A stretch of 64,000 nucleotides of DNA from Pseudomonadota bacterium (GTDB taxonomy: Bacteria; Pseudomonadota; Gammaproteobacteria; Steroidobacterales; Steroidobacteraceae). The translations under genes and the position numbers were made by a program. Under the pieces are notes generated by a model. It saw only the letters and a list, made by a program, of their open reading frames with translations, made no database searches and was not told the origin of the DNA. Positions 55,814 to 64,000 of this stretch are shown in pieces; the first letter of the stretch is position 1; the number at the start of each line of letters is the position of its first letter. Where the stretch lies: NCBI GenBank assembly GCA_018241505.1, contig JAFEDS010000010.1, positions 496,001-560,000 of the forward strand. The letters run 5' to 3'.

Positions 55814-57966
55814 TGGATAGGCAGGTCATGGCTGAGACACGGCCCATCCGGGCCGTGTGGCCGGGACAACCTTATCCGCGCGGCGCGAGCTGGGACGGTG
55901 AAGGCGTCAACTTCTCGGTGTTTTCGGCCAATGCCGACAAAGTCGAGCTGTGCATCTTCGATCCGAGCGGCCGGCACGAGGTGCAACGCATCGAGTTGCG
56001 CGAACGCACGGATGAAATCTGGCACTCCTACCTGCCCGAAGCCCGCCCCGGCCTGTTGTACGGCTACCGGGTTCACGGACCTTACGCCCCGGAGAAAGGT
56101 CACCGCTTCAACCCCAACAAACTGCTGATCGAGCCCTACGCCAAACACCTCCAGGGCAACGTGACATGGAGCGATGCACACTTCGGCTACCGGGTCGGAC
56201 ACAGCAAGGCGGACCTGTCCTTCGACAAACGCGACAGCGCGCCCGGAACTCCCAAGAGCCGCGTCATCGATTCCGCTTTTACCTGGGGCGACGACAAGGC
56301 ACCCCGGGTGCCCTGGCACGACACGGTCATCTATGAGGCGCACGTGCGCGGCATGACCATGCGTCATCCTGAAGTACCGCCGCAACTACGCGGCACGTAC
56401 GCGGGACTTGCCACGGCCCCTGTTATCGAGCACCTGCAACGGCTCGGAATCACTACCCTCGAGCTGATGCCGGTACACGCCTTTTTCGATGACCGTCACC
56501 TGCTGGAGAAGGGCCTGCGCAACTACTGGGGCTACAACACCATCGGCTTCTTCGCGCCGGAGTTGCGATTTTCCGCAACGGGACGGGTGAGCGAATTCAA
56601 GACCATGGTGAAAACCCTGCATTCAGCGGGAATCGAGGTCATCCTCGACGTGGTCTACAACCACACTGCCGAAGGAAATCAGCTCGGGCCCACATTATCG
56701 TTCCGTGGGCTCGACAACGCGGCGTACTACCGGTTGGTGCCGGACGATCCGCGTTACTACATGGATTTCACCGGCACGGGTAACACGCTCAACCTGCAAC
56801 ATCCCCGGGTTCTGCAACTGCTCATGGACAGCCTCCGATACTGGGTATTGGAAATGCATGTCGACGGATTCCGCTTCGATCTGGCATCGGCGCTGGCCCG
56901 TGAGCTGTTCGATGTCGACCGGCTGGGTTCGTTCTTCGACACCATCGGCCAGGACCCGGTCCTTTCGCAGGTGAAGTTGATTGCCGAACCCTGGGATATC
57001 GGCAGCGGCGGTTACCAGGTGGGAAACTTTCCGCCGGGATGGAATGAGTGGAATGACAAGTATCGCGACACCATGCGCGCGTACTGGAAGGGGGACGGGG
57101 GCCTGATCGGAGATTTTGCCCGCCGCTTCACGGGTTCATCCGACCTGTACGAAGCAAGTGGCCGCAAGCCCCACGCCTCCATCAACTTCATCACGGCACA
57201 CGATGGCTTCACCCTCGAGGACCTCGTCAGCTACAACGAGAAGCACAACGAGGGCAACGGCGAAGACAGCCGGGATGGCAGCAATGACAACCGCTCGTGG
57301 AACTGTGGAGTGGAAGGTCCCGCGGCCGATCCTGCCATCAGGACGCTCCGCCGCCGGCAAAAGCGCAATCTCCTGGCCACCCTGCTGCTCTCCCAGGGAG
57401 TGCCCATGATGTTGGCCGGTGATGAGCTGGGGCGGACCCAAAACGGCAACAATAATGCCTATTGTCAGGATAACGAAACGTCATGGCTGAACTGGGACCT
57501 CGACGAAGAGCAGCAGCGCTTCCTGGAGTTCGTGGCCCATATGATCGATTTCCGGCGTCGCCATGCCGTCTTCAGCCGGCGCCGCTTCCTGCGCGCCAAT
57601 GCCATCAATGTGGAGGGGCTCAAGGAAATAGTCTGGCTCACGCCTGAAGGGACTGAAATGACCGAGACCGAGTGGAATATGCATTTCGCACGATGTTTGG
57701 GCGTGTATCTTGCGGGTGCTGCCATCGAGCGTAGCGACAAGCGCGGACGGCCTGTGACCGACAACAACTTCATGCTGCTGTTCAATGCCCATCACGAGCA
57801 GATCCCCTTTGTCCTGCCTCAGTTCCTGACTGACAAGGCGTGGTGGACCGTGCTCGACACCTCCGCGGAAACCGTGCCTTTCGAGCAGCGCCGGCACGAA
57901 GCGGGTGCGCTTTATCCACTCCAGGGCCGGTCGCTGGCACTGCTGCGGGAGACGGCATACCGGTGA
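55813..57966 (+). CDS. glgX: Glycogen debranching enzyme GlgX
   Basis: A 717-residue GH13_11 isoamylase-type enzyme that hydrolyses alpha-1,6 branches. An N-terminal CBM48 (GVNFSVFSANADKVELCIFD, cut before its end) precedes the barrel with Asp356 (GFRFDLASAL), Glu392 (IAEPWDIG) and Asp464 (TAHDGFTLEDL). The ATG at 55813 shares a base with the treS stop (TGATG), so re-initiation is likely; MAETRP at 55828 has a better GGCAGG site. It supplies linear chains to TreY. Confidence 0.95.
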   Translation: MDRQVMAETRPIRAVWPGQPYPRGASWDGEGVNFSVFSANADKVELCIFDPSGRHEVQRIELRERTDEIWHSYLPEARPGLLYGYRVHGPYAPEKGHRFNPNKLLIEPYAKHLQGNVTWSDAHFGYRVGHSKADLSFDKRDSAPGTPKSRVIDSAFTWGDDKAPRVPWHDTVIYEAHVRGMTMRHPEVPPQLRGTYAGLATAPVIEHLQRLGITTLELMPVHAFFDDRHLLEKGLRNYWGYNTIGFFAPELRFSATGRVSEFKTMVKTLHSAGIEVILDVVYNHTAEGNQLGPTLSFRGLDNAAYYRLVPDDPRYYMDFTGTGNTLNLQHPRVLQLLMDSLRYWVLEMHVDGFRFDLASALARELFDVDRLGSFFDTIGQDPVLSQVKLIAEPWDIGSGGYQVGNFPPGWNEWNDKYRDTMRAYWKGDGGLIGDFARRFTGSSDLYEASGRKPHASINFITAHDGFTLEDLVSYNEKHNEGNGEDSRDGSNDNRSWNCGVEGPAADPAIRTLRRRQKRNLLATLLLSQGVPMMLAGDELGRTQNGNNNAYCQDNETSWLNWDLDEEQQRFLEFVAHMIDFRRRHAVFSRRRFLRANAINVEGLKEIVWLTPEGTEMTETEWNMHFARCLGVYLAGAAIERSDKRGRPVTDNNFMLLFNAHHEQIPFVLPQFLTDKAWWTVLDTSAETVPFEQRRHEAGALYPLQGRSLALLRETAYR

Positions 57967-59810
57967 TCAAGCGACGCCACAGCATGCCCTTCGGGGCTGA
58001 GCTCACGGACGATGGGCGTGTGCGATTTCGACTGTGGGCGCCCGGAGCTCGCAGAGTGGATCTCACTTTGGACGACGGCCGCGGTGTTGCCCAGATCGTT
58101 CCGATGACACCGTGCGGCGACGGCTTCTACGAAATCGTCACGGACCAGGCCCGCGCGGGCTCTCTGTACCGCTACCGGATCGACGATGAAAACGAAGTCC
58201 CTGACCCGGCTTCACGCTTCAACCCCCAGGACGTCCACGGCCCGAGCCAGGTGGTGGATCCTACCGATTTCGACTGGACCGATCGCGACTGGCACAGCCG
58301 GCCGTGGCACGAGGCCGTCATCTACGAGCTGCACGTCGGAACATTCAGTCCCGAGGGTACGTTTGCCGGCGTCCAGGCCAAGCTGGATCACCTTGTTGAG
58401 TTAGGTGTGACGGTCATCGAGCTGATGCCCATCGCGGATTTTCCAGGCAAGCGCGGCTGGGGCTATGACGGCGTGCTGCTGTTCGCACCGGAGTCCGCGT
58501 ACGGCACGCCGAACGACCTGAAGTCGCTCGTCAATGCGGCGCATGCGCGCGGCATCGCGGTCATGCTCGATGTCGTGTACAACCATTTCGGCCCCGAGGG
58601 CAACTACCTCGGAATGTATGCGTCCCAGTTTTTTACGGAGCGGCATCACACGCCCTGGGGCGCGGCCATCAACTTTGATGGCAGCCATAGTCGACCGGTG
58701 CGTGACTTTTACATCCACAATACCCTGTATTGGCTCGAGGAATTCCACCTCGACGGGCTGCGCTTCGACGCGGTTCACGCCATTATCGACGACAGCCGCA
58801 AACACATCATGACCGAGATTGCGGAAACCGCCCGGGCCTGCGCCGGCGGCGATCGCAATATCTATCTCGTGTTGGAAAACGGCGCGAACCAGGCGCGCTT
58901 TCTCGGCTCGCCGGGCCGCAGCAACAAGTTCGATGCGCAGTGGGATGATGACGTCCACCACTGCCTGCACACCATACTGACCGGCGAAAAGGACGGCTAC
59001 TACGCGGACTACGTCGAGCAACCCCACGCGAAACTGTGCCGCAGCCTCGCCGAAGGATTTGTTTACCAGGGCGAGCACTCCCCATTCGAAAATCACGCGC
59101 GCGGCGAGCCCAGTGCGCACCTGCCGCCCACCGCGTTCGTCATCTTCTTGCAGAACCACGATCAGATTGGCAATCGCGCCCTCGGCGAGCGGCTCGGTCA
59201 CATCGTGAAGAACAATGAGGCACTGCGGGCCGCAGCCGCCGTGTTGCTGCTCGCGCCCGCGCCACCCATGCTGTTCATGGGTGAGGAATGGAATGCGCCG
59301 CAGCCGTTCCCCTACTTCTGCGACTTCGAGCAGGAATTGGCCACGAAGGTGCGCGAAGGCCGCCGGCGCGAATTCAAACACTTCGAGCGCTTCCGCGATC
59401 CGGCCCACCCCGACAGCATCCCCGATCCGACCATCGCCTCCACGATGCAATCGGCCCGCCTGGACTGGAGCAGAACCACGGTTGCCGGGCACGAGGACTG
59501 GCTGGACCTGTATCGGCGCCTCTTGATGATCCGGCAACGGGAAATCATGCCGTTGATTCCCGACATTCGCTTCGGAGCCTGCAGCAAGCTGGAAGCCGGC
59601 GCGGCCTTCGCGGTCGATTGGGCGCTGTCGGAAGGCTCGGTGCTGCATCTCATCGCCAACCTGGCCGATGAGCCGGCGCGCCTGGTGGGCCGCACGGCCG
59701 GCCGCCTGATCTATGCAACTCATCCCAACATCCGGCAGACGGTCACTAAAAACGAGCTGGCTCCCTGGAGTGTGACCTGGTTGCTGGAGCGAGGCACCCT
59801 TGGAGGCTGA
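57963..59810 (+). CDS. treZ: Malto-oligosyltrehalose trehalohydrolase
   Basis: A 615-residue GH13_10 enzyme that releases trehalose from maltooligosyl-trehalose made by TreY. An N-terminal E-set domain (RFRLWAPGARRVDLTLD) and the barrel residues Asp269 (GLRFDAVHAI), Glu305 (VLENGANQ) and Asp400 (LQNHDQIGNR) are present. Start GTG 57963 overlaps the glgX stop (GTGA). Its end overlaps treY by 11 bases, a coupling that fits their joint action. Confidence 0.95.
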   Translation: MIKRRHSMPFGAELTDDGRVRFRLWAPGARRVDLTLDDGRGVAQIVPMTPCGDGFYEIVTDQARAGSLYRYRIDDENEVPDPASRFNPQDVHGPSQVVDPTDFDWTDRDWHSRPWHEAVIYELHVGTFSPEGTFAGVQAKLDHLVELGVTVIELMPIADFPGKRGWGYDGVLLFAPESAYGTPNDLKSLVNAAHARGIAVMLDVVYNHFGPEGNYLGMYASQFFTERHHTPWGAAINFDGSHSRPVRDFYIHNTLYWLEEFHLDGLRFDAVHAIIDDSRKHIMTEIAETARACAGGDRNIYLVLENGANQARFLGSPGRSNKFDAQWDDDVHHCLHTILTGEKDGYYADYVEQPHAKLCRSLAEGFVYQGEHSPFENHARGEPSAHLPPTAFVIFLQNHDQIGNRALGERLGHIVKNNEALRAAAAVLLLAPAPPMLFMGEEWNAPQPFPYFCDFEQELATKVREGRRREFKHFERFRDPAHPDSIPDPTIASTMQSARLDWSRTTVAGHEDWLDLYRRLLMIRQREIMPLIPDIRFGACSKLEAGAAFAVDWALSEGSVLHLIANLADEPARLVGRTAGRLIYATHPNIRQTVTKNELAPWSVTWLLERGTLGG

Positions 59811-62718
59811 AGTCGCGGCCGCGGCTGCGGAGATTCCCCGCGCCACGTACCGCGTTCAACTCAACAAGTCATTCACGTTCAATGACGTTACAGCGATCGT
59901 TCCCTATCTGGCGTCGCTGGGCATCAGTCACGTGTACTGCTCGCCCTACTTCAAGGCCCGCGCCGGCAGCGTGCACGGCTACGACGTCGTCGACCACAAC
60001 CAACTCAATCCTGAGATCGGTACGCGCGAGGATTTCGAGAATTTCGTTGCAACACTGCGCCGTCACAACATGGGGCACATTCTGGACATCGTGCCGAACC
60101 ACGTGGGCATCATGGGCTCGGACAATGCGTGGTGGATGGATGTGCTCGAGAATGGCGAAGCCTCGAAGTACGCCGACTATTTCGATATTGAATGGAACCC
60201 CGCCAATCCCGTTCTGAAGGGTAAGGTGCTCGTGCCGGTGCTCGGCGGCCCCTATGGCGACATCCTGGAGAAAGGCGAGCTGCTCCTGCGGTTCGAGCGC
60301 GAGCACGGCTCGTTTGCCGTGTTCTATCACGAGCACCGCATGCCCATTGATCCGCAAACCTACCCGCTCATCATCGACCGCGTCCTGGCCCAAACCTACA
60401 GCGGCGAGCTGGAGAACCTGCGCCGCGGCTTCGTGTCGCTCCCGGACCGGCACGACCCCGGTGACGAGCAGATTGCGCAACGCGACGCGGCTAAGCAAAC
60501 CCTCCAGCGTCGGCTGGTCGCGCTGTGTGACAACGAGCCGCCGGTGTGCGCGGCAATTGAGAGCGTGGTACAGAGCTTCGCGGGCACACCCGGCAACAGC
60601 GAAACCTTCGACGCACTCCACGGGTTGTTGGAAGCGCAACCGTACCGCCTGGCCTCGTGGCGTGTGGCGCCCGACGATATCAACTATCGGCGCTTCTTCG
60701 ATGTGAACGATCTCGCCGGACTGCGCGTCGAGAACCTGAAGGTGTTTGAGAATACGCACCGCCTGCTGTTCGAGCTGGTGGCTGCAGGCAAGATCGACGG
60801 CCTGCGCGTCGATCATCCCGATGGACTGCGCGATCCAGGTCAATACTTCCATCGGCTCCAGAGCCGTGTGGCGGCTTTAGGGGGCGCGGAGCCACCCGAC
60901 TTCGGCATCGCCGGTCACAAGCGCAACCTGCCGATCTACCTGCTAGCGGAGAAGATCACCGCCTCCTTCGAGCACATTCCACCCACATGGCCGGTGCACG
61001 GCGAAACGGGATACCACTTCGCCAACGTTGTGAATCGCCTGCTCGTGGATGCGGCCACGCGGGCACGCATGGATCGCGTCTATCACGCGTTCATCGATCA
61101 GTCTCTCGAGTGGTCGAATGTGGCTTACGACGCACAGCACATGATCCTGCGCAGGTCGCTCGCCTCGGAGCTGAGTGTCGTGGCCAACATGCTGACCCGC
61201 ATCGCCCAGACCGACCGTCATACCCGCGATCTGACCTACAACATCCTGCGCCAGTCACTGGCTGAAGTGGTTGCCTGCTTTCCGGTCTACCGCACCTACG
61301 TCGCAGATGCGGCCTCCGAGACTGACAAACGCTACATTGACTGGGCGATCGCCACCGCGCGCCGCCGGCGCACGGCCGGCGAAGCGCCGGCATTCGACTT
61401 CATCCGCCAGGCGCTGCTCATGGAATTGCCGGTCGCCACCGAGGCACTGCGCCGGCAGCTTCGCAACTTCGCCATGAAGTTCCAGCAGGTCACGGCGCCG
61501 ATCACCGCCAAGGGAGTCGAAGACACCTCGCTCTACCGCTTCAACCGGCTGACTTCCTTGAACGAGGTGGGTGGCGAGCCAAATGCCTACGGCTCCACGG
61601 TCAGGGCATTCCACGCCGATTCGCAACATCGCGCCCGATTCTGGCCTCATGAAATGCTGGGGACGTCCACCCACGACACCAAGCGCTCGGAGGATGTTCG
61701 CGCCCGTATCAGCGTCCTGTCCGAAATGACTCAGGTGTGGCGCAAAGCCCTGGAGCGTTGGTCCCGGATCAACCGCCTGCGCAAGCGCGAGGTGGAGGGC
61801 CAGCCGGCCCCCTCACTGAATGACGAGTACCTGCTCTACCAGACATTGATCGGAAGTTGGCCGCTCGACGAGCTCAATGAAGCGGACTTGGCCACCTATC
61901 GGGAGCGCATCGAAGGCTACATGATCAAGGCGTCGCGGGAGGCCAAGTCCCACACGAGTTGGGCGAACGTCAACGCCGACTACGAAGAGGCGTTACTTCA
62001 GTTCATACGGGCGCTGCTGGAGCCACGGGATTTGAACGCGTTTCTGGCGGACTTCACGGCCTTCCAGCACCGCATCAGCCGCTACGGCCTGTTGAACGCG
62101 ATGTCTCAGACCCTGTGCAAACTGACGGCCCCTGGGGTGCCTGATCTCTACCAGGGGAATGAGATTTGGGACTTCTCTTTGGTGGATCCGGACAACCGGC
62201 GACCGGTGGACTATGCGCGCAGGCGCAAGATGCTGGCCGAGATCGAGAGTATCGACATGGACCGCTGCGTCGATCGCGGACTGATCGCCTCGCTGACGTC
62301 CAACATGCGCGACGGCCGCTGCAAGCTGTTTCTGACGTGGAAAGCACTGCAATTTCGTCGGGATCACGCACAGTTGTTTCGCGACGGTGCATACCTCCCG
62401 TTGCGGGTCACCGGCGAGTTCGCGACCCACGTCTGCGCTTTCGCTCGTCGCTATGAGGGCAAGCTTGCGGTAACGATTGCGCCGCGCCTGTATCTGCGGC
62501 TACTGGGGCCCGAGCGTCAGGATGCGCCGCTCGGCGCAAGTGTATGGGGCGACACGGCGATCGAAATGCCGAAAGACTGGGTTGAACCAGTTCCCCTGCA
62601 GAACCTGCTCGACGGTCAAAGGGTACCTACTGAAAGAACCGGCAGCCGCACTACGGTGAGGCTGGCGGACGCGCTGCGGAATTTTCCAGTTGGATTGTTG
62701 ACTCACACACCATCATGA
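59800..62718 (+). CDS. treY: Maltooligosyl trehalose synthase
   Basis: A 972-residue GH13_26 enzyme that turns the reducing-end maltose of a glucan chain into a trehalose unit. It begins RATYRVQLNKSFTFNDV, and has Asp338 (GLRVDHPDGL), Glu384 (LLAEKITASFE) and Asp626 (TSTHDTKRSEDVRAR), with the long insertion typical of TreY (about 270-620). Start TTG 59800 lies inside treZ. Its final codons overlap the next gene's ATG. Confidence 0.95.
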   Translation: MEAEVAAAAAEIPRATYRVQLNKSFTFNDVTAIVPYLASLGISHVYCSPYFKARAGSVHGYDVVDHNQLNPEIGTREDFENFVATLRRHNMGHILDIVPNHVGIMGSDNAWWMDVLENGEASKYADYFDIEWNPANPVLKGKVLVPVLGGPYGDILEKGELLLRFEREHGSFAVFYHEHRMPIDPQTYPLIIDRVLAQTYSGELENLRRGFVSLPDRHDPGDEQIAQRDAAKQTLQRRLVALCDNEPPVCAAIESVVQSFAGTPGNSETFDALHGLLEAQPYRLASWRVAPDDINYRRFFDVNDLAGLRVENLKVFENTHRLLFELVAAGKIDGLRVDHPDGLRDPGQYFHRLQSRVAALGGAEPPDFGIAGHKRNLPIYLLAEKITASFEHIPPTWPVHGETGYHFANVVNRLLVDAATRARMDRVYHAFIDQSLEWSNVAYDAQHMILRRSLASELSVVANMLTRIAQTDRHTRDLTYNILRQSLAEVVACFPVYRTYVADAASETDKRYIDWAIATARRRRTAGEAPAFDFIRQALLMELPVATEALRRQLRNFAMKFQQVTAPITAKGVEDTSLYRFNRLTSLNEVGGEPNAYGSTVRAFHADSQHRARFWPHEMLGTSTHDTKRSEDVRARISVLSEMTQVWRKALERWSRINRLRKREVEGQPAPSLNDEYLLYQTLIGSWPLDELNEADLATYRERIEGYMIKASREAKSHTSWANVNADYEEALLQFIRALLEPRDLNAFLADFTAFQHRISRYGLLNAMSQTLCKLTAPGVPDLYQGNEIWDFSLVDPDNRRPVDYARRRKMLAEIESIDMDRCVDRGLIASLTSNMRDGRCKLFLTWKALQFRRDHAQLFRDGAYLPLRVTGEFATHVCAFARRYEGKLAVTIAPRLYLRLLGPERQDAPLGASVWGDTAIEMPKDWVEPVPLQNLLDGQRVPTERTGSRTTVRLADALRNFPVGLLTHTPS

Positions 62719-63143
62719 TGCGATTCAAACCTGTGCTGTTGCTGGTGGCCGCGGTCCTCGCGGCCGGTTGCTCCGGAATTCCCCGCCGCGAACGCGACCA
62801 GGAGCAACTGGAGCGCTATCTGCAATATGCCAAGCCTCCGGTCGATCACATCTCGCTGCTCGGCCGTACCGACAATTGGCAGTCGCTGTCGCCCACTCAG
62901 CTCATGCTGTGGGTGAACGTCAACGATGCCTATCTAGTCACCGTGAGTCCCCCTTGCGACAACCTGCAGTTCGCAAATCGCATCGCCGTCACACAGACGG
63001 CCAACACCATCAGCTCACGTTTTGACGCCGTACTGGTCAAACACTGGCGCTGCCAGATTACAGAAATCCGGCCCGTGGACTACCTGCAGCTCCGGCGCGA
63101 CGAGCGGGCAGAGCGCGCCCGGCAGCAGCCGAGCCCGCGTTAG
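62715..63143 (+). CDS. Small lipoprotein, DUF6491-like
   Basis: A 142-residue lipoprotein with signal MMRFKPVLLLVAAVLAAGC (lipobox LAAGC, Cys19) and a compact beta-rich domain with a Cys pair (PPCDNLQF and HWRCQITEI) that could form a disulfide. It resembles the DUF6491 group; function unknown. It overlaps the treY stop by 4 bases, so it is translated with the trehalose/glucan operon. Confidence 0.75.
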   Translation: MMRFKPVLLLVAAVLAAGCSGIPRRERDQEQLERYLQYAKPPVDHISLLGRTDNWQSLSPTQLMLWVNVNDAYLVTVSPPCDNLQFANRIAVTQTANTISSRFDAVLVKHWRCQITEIRPVDYLQLRRDERAERARQQPSPR

Positions 63144-63248
63144 CCCGGACACCTTTGTTGGTTTTGCGCGACGTTGCAGATGCTGCTTGTCCACCGAACC
63201 GAAGATATAGTAGGTTGGATGCCACATGAGTGAACCACAGCGGTGAGA

Positions 63249-64000
63249 ATGGGATCGGGCGCGCGCCATCTGGCCCTATTGGCTCTCGTCCTCATTGCCT
63301 GCCACTCGCGGCCGGTATCGGCCCAGACTCCGTCGCCGCTGCAGGAGTGGCAGTACAGCGGCGGTATCATTCTCGCCAGCCTGTTCCAGCCCGACTTGCC
63401 GACCTGGCGCACCGTCCTCGGGTTGGCCGCCGAGGTTCAGCCAATCTACGACGGCTCGCGTGCCAGCCGCGTTCAAGGCGGCCCGGTAGTCAACATTCAC
63501 TACAAGGACATTGCCTTCATATCAACCGGCGAAGGCATCGGCTACAACGTCTTACACGGCAAGCACTATCAGGTCGGCGTGGGCGTCACGTATGACTTCG
63601 GGCGCAAGGAGAGAGATGACCTCGCCAACCTCAGGGGCATGGGCGACATCGCCGCCGCGCCGGTTGGCAAGATCTATGCTTCCTGGGTGCTGTCGCGGAA
63701 ATTCCCGATGATCATGCGGGTCAGCGCACGCCAGTTCATGGGCGGCTCGCAGGGGACAGTCGGCGATGCCGGAGTCTACCTGCCGCTGCCGGGCAGCTCG
63801 AAAACCTTCGTCATGTTTGCCGGCCCCTCGATCACCATGGCGACGACGCACTATCTGCAAACCCTCTACGGCGTGACGCCCGCGCAGTCCCTCGCCTCGG
63901 GCCACCGGGCCTACAATATACCCCACTCGGGGACCGTCGCCGCCGGTGTTGGTTTCAGTGCCACGAAATTTTTGACCAAGCACCTGCTGTTGAATGTCGA
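63249..64000 (+). CDS. MipA/OmpV-family outer membrane protein (cut off by window end)
   Basis: An open frame of 250 codons that runs off the window end. A signal peptide (HLALLALVLIACHSRPVSAQ) leads into a beta-barrel resembling MipA/OmpV, similar in plan to the protein at 18024-18794 (VGVGVTYDFGRKERDD, FAGPSITMATTHYLQTLYGV). Start ATG 63249 is chosen; GTG 63243 adds two residues. It lies 105 bases after the lipoprotein, with TATAGT (63206-63211) as a possible own -10. Confidence 0.8.
   Translation, partial: MGSGARHLALLALVLIACHSRPVSAQTPSPLQEWQYSGGIILASLFQPDLPTWRTVLGLAAEVQPIYDGSRASRVQGGPVVNIHYKDIAFISTGEGIGYNVLHGKHYQVGVGVTYDFGRKERDDLANLRGMGDIAAAPVGKIYASWVLSRKFPMIMRVSARQFMGGSQGTVGDAGVYLPLPGSSKTFVMFAGPSITMATTHYLQTLYGVTPAQSLASGHRAYNIPHSGTVAAGVGFSATKFLTKHLLLNV

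Noticed and set aside
58401-59846. 481-codon minus-strand frame
   Set aside because: Antisense shadow of treZ with no recognisable domain.

Overview
The window is GC-rich, densely packed chromosomal DNA from what looks like a free-living gammaproteobacterium of the Xanthomonadales/Nevskiales/Steroidobacterales type. This placement is an inference from gene content: YceH, HtpX, a TctD/TctE-type two-component pair, MipA/OmpV porin-like proteins, a DUF6763-like acidic protein, and a GlgE glucan pathway joined to TreY/TreZ. I see no rRNA, CRISPR array, transposase or phage structural gene. One tRNA-Arg(UCG) is present.

Layout. 0-12 kb: mixed housekeeping and redox genes (a short UvrA paralogue, a TSUP permease with a broken start, an Old Yellow Enzyme reductase, a Tat-exported M24 peptidase, a PilB/GspE ATPase with four MshEN-type repeats, a sugar dehydrogenase-cytochrome c fusion, EgtD behind a large hairpin, MsrB). 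12-15 kb: a small accessory patch next to tRNA-Arg, with a decayed nucleotidyltransferase, a YcxB-like membrane protein and a tRNA-like fragment. 15-20 kb: mobB, a BON-domain ORF, a response regulator/sensor kinase pair, and a convergent SDR-MipA operon; matching 11-bp-spaced direct repeats lie upstream of the regulator and of the SDR-MipA operon. 20-24.6 kb: a YdjM-like hydrolase, a Tat-exported HisC-like aminotransferase, a LysR regulator beside a frameshifted SDR pseudogene, and tag.

25-32 kb: a molybdenum cofactor operon: moeA, moaA, moaC, a MobA-MoaD fusion, and a 627-residue MoaE / histidine-rich linker / MoeB / rhodanese fusion, followed by a TPR protein. With mobB nearby, nearly the whole pathway is present except MogA/MoaB. 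The two fusions put the whole molybdopterin sulfur relay on two polypeptides, which is the most unusual feature of the window.

32-48.5 kb: proBA, an acidic protein next to a VIT1/CCC1-type transporter, htpX, a D-2-hydroxyacid dehydrogenase, a lipoprotein hydrolase, a CpeT-like protein, tesB, a ferredoxin/flavodoxin-NADP reductase, gabT, a GGDEF-EAL protein, yceH and a glycerophosphodiesterase.

48.5-64 kb: one tightly coupled operon glgB-glgE-treS/maltokinase-glgX-treZ-treY plus a lipoprotein. Together these form a closed trehalose/alpha-glucan cycle: TreS-maltokinase makes maltose-1-phosphate, GlgE polymerises it, GlgB branches, GlgX debranches, and TreY/TreZ release trehalose. A second MipA/OmpV gene runs off the end of the window.
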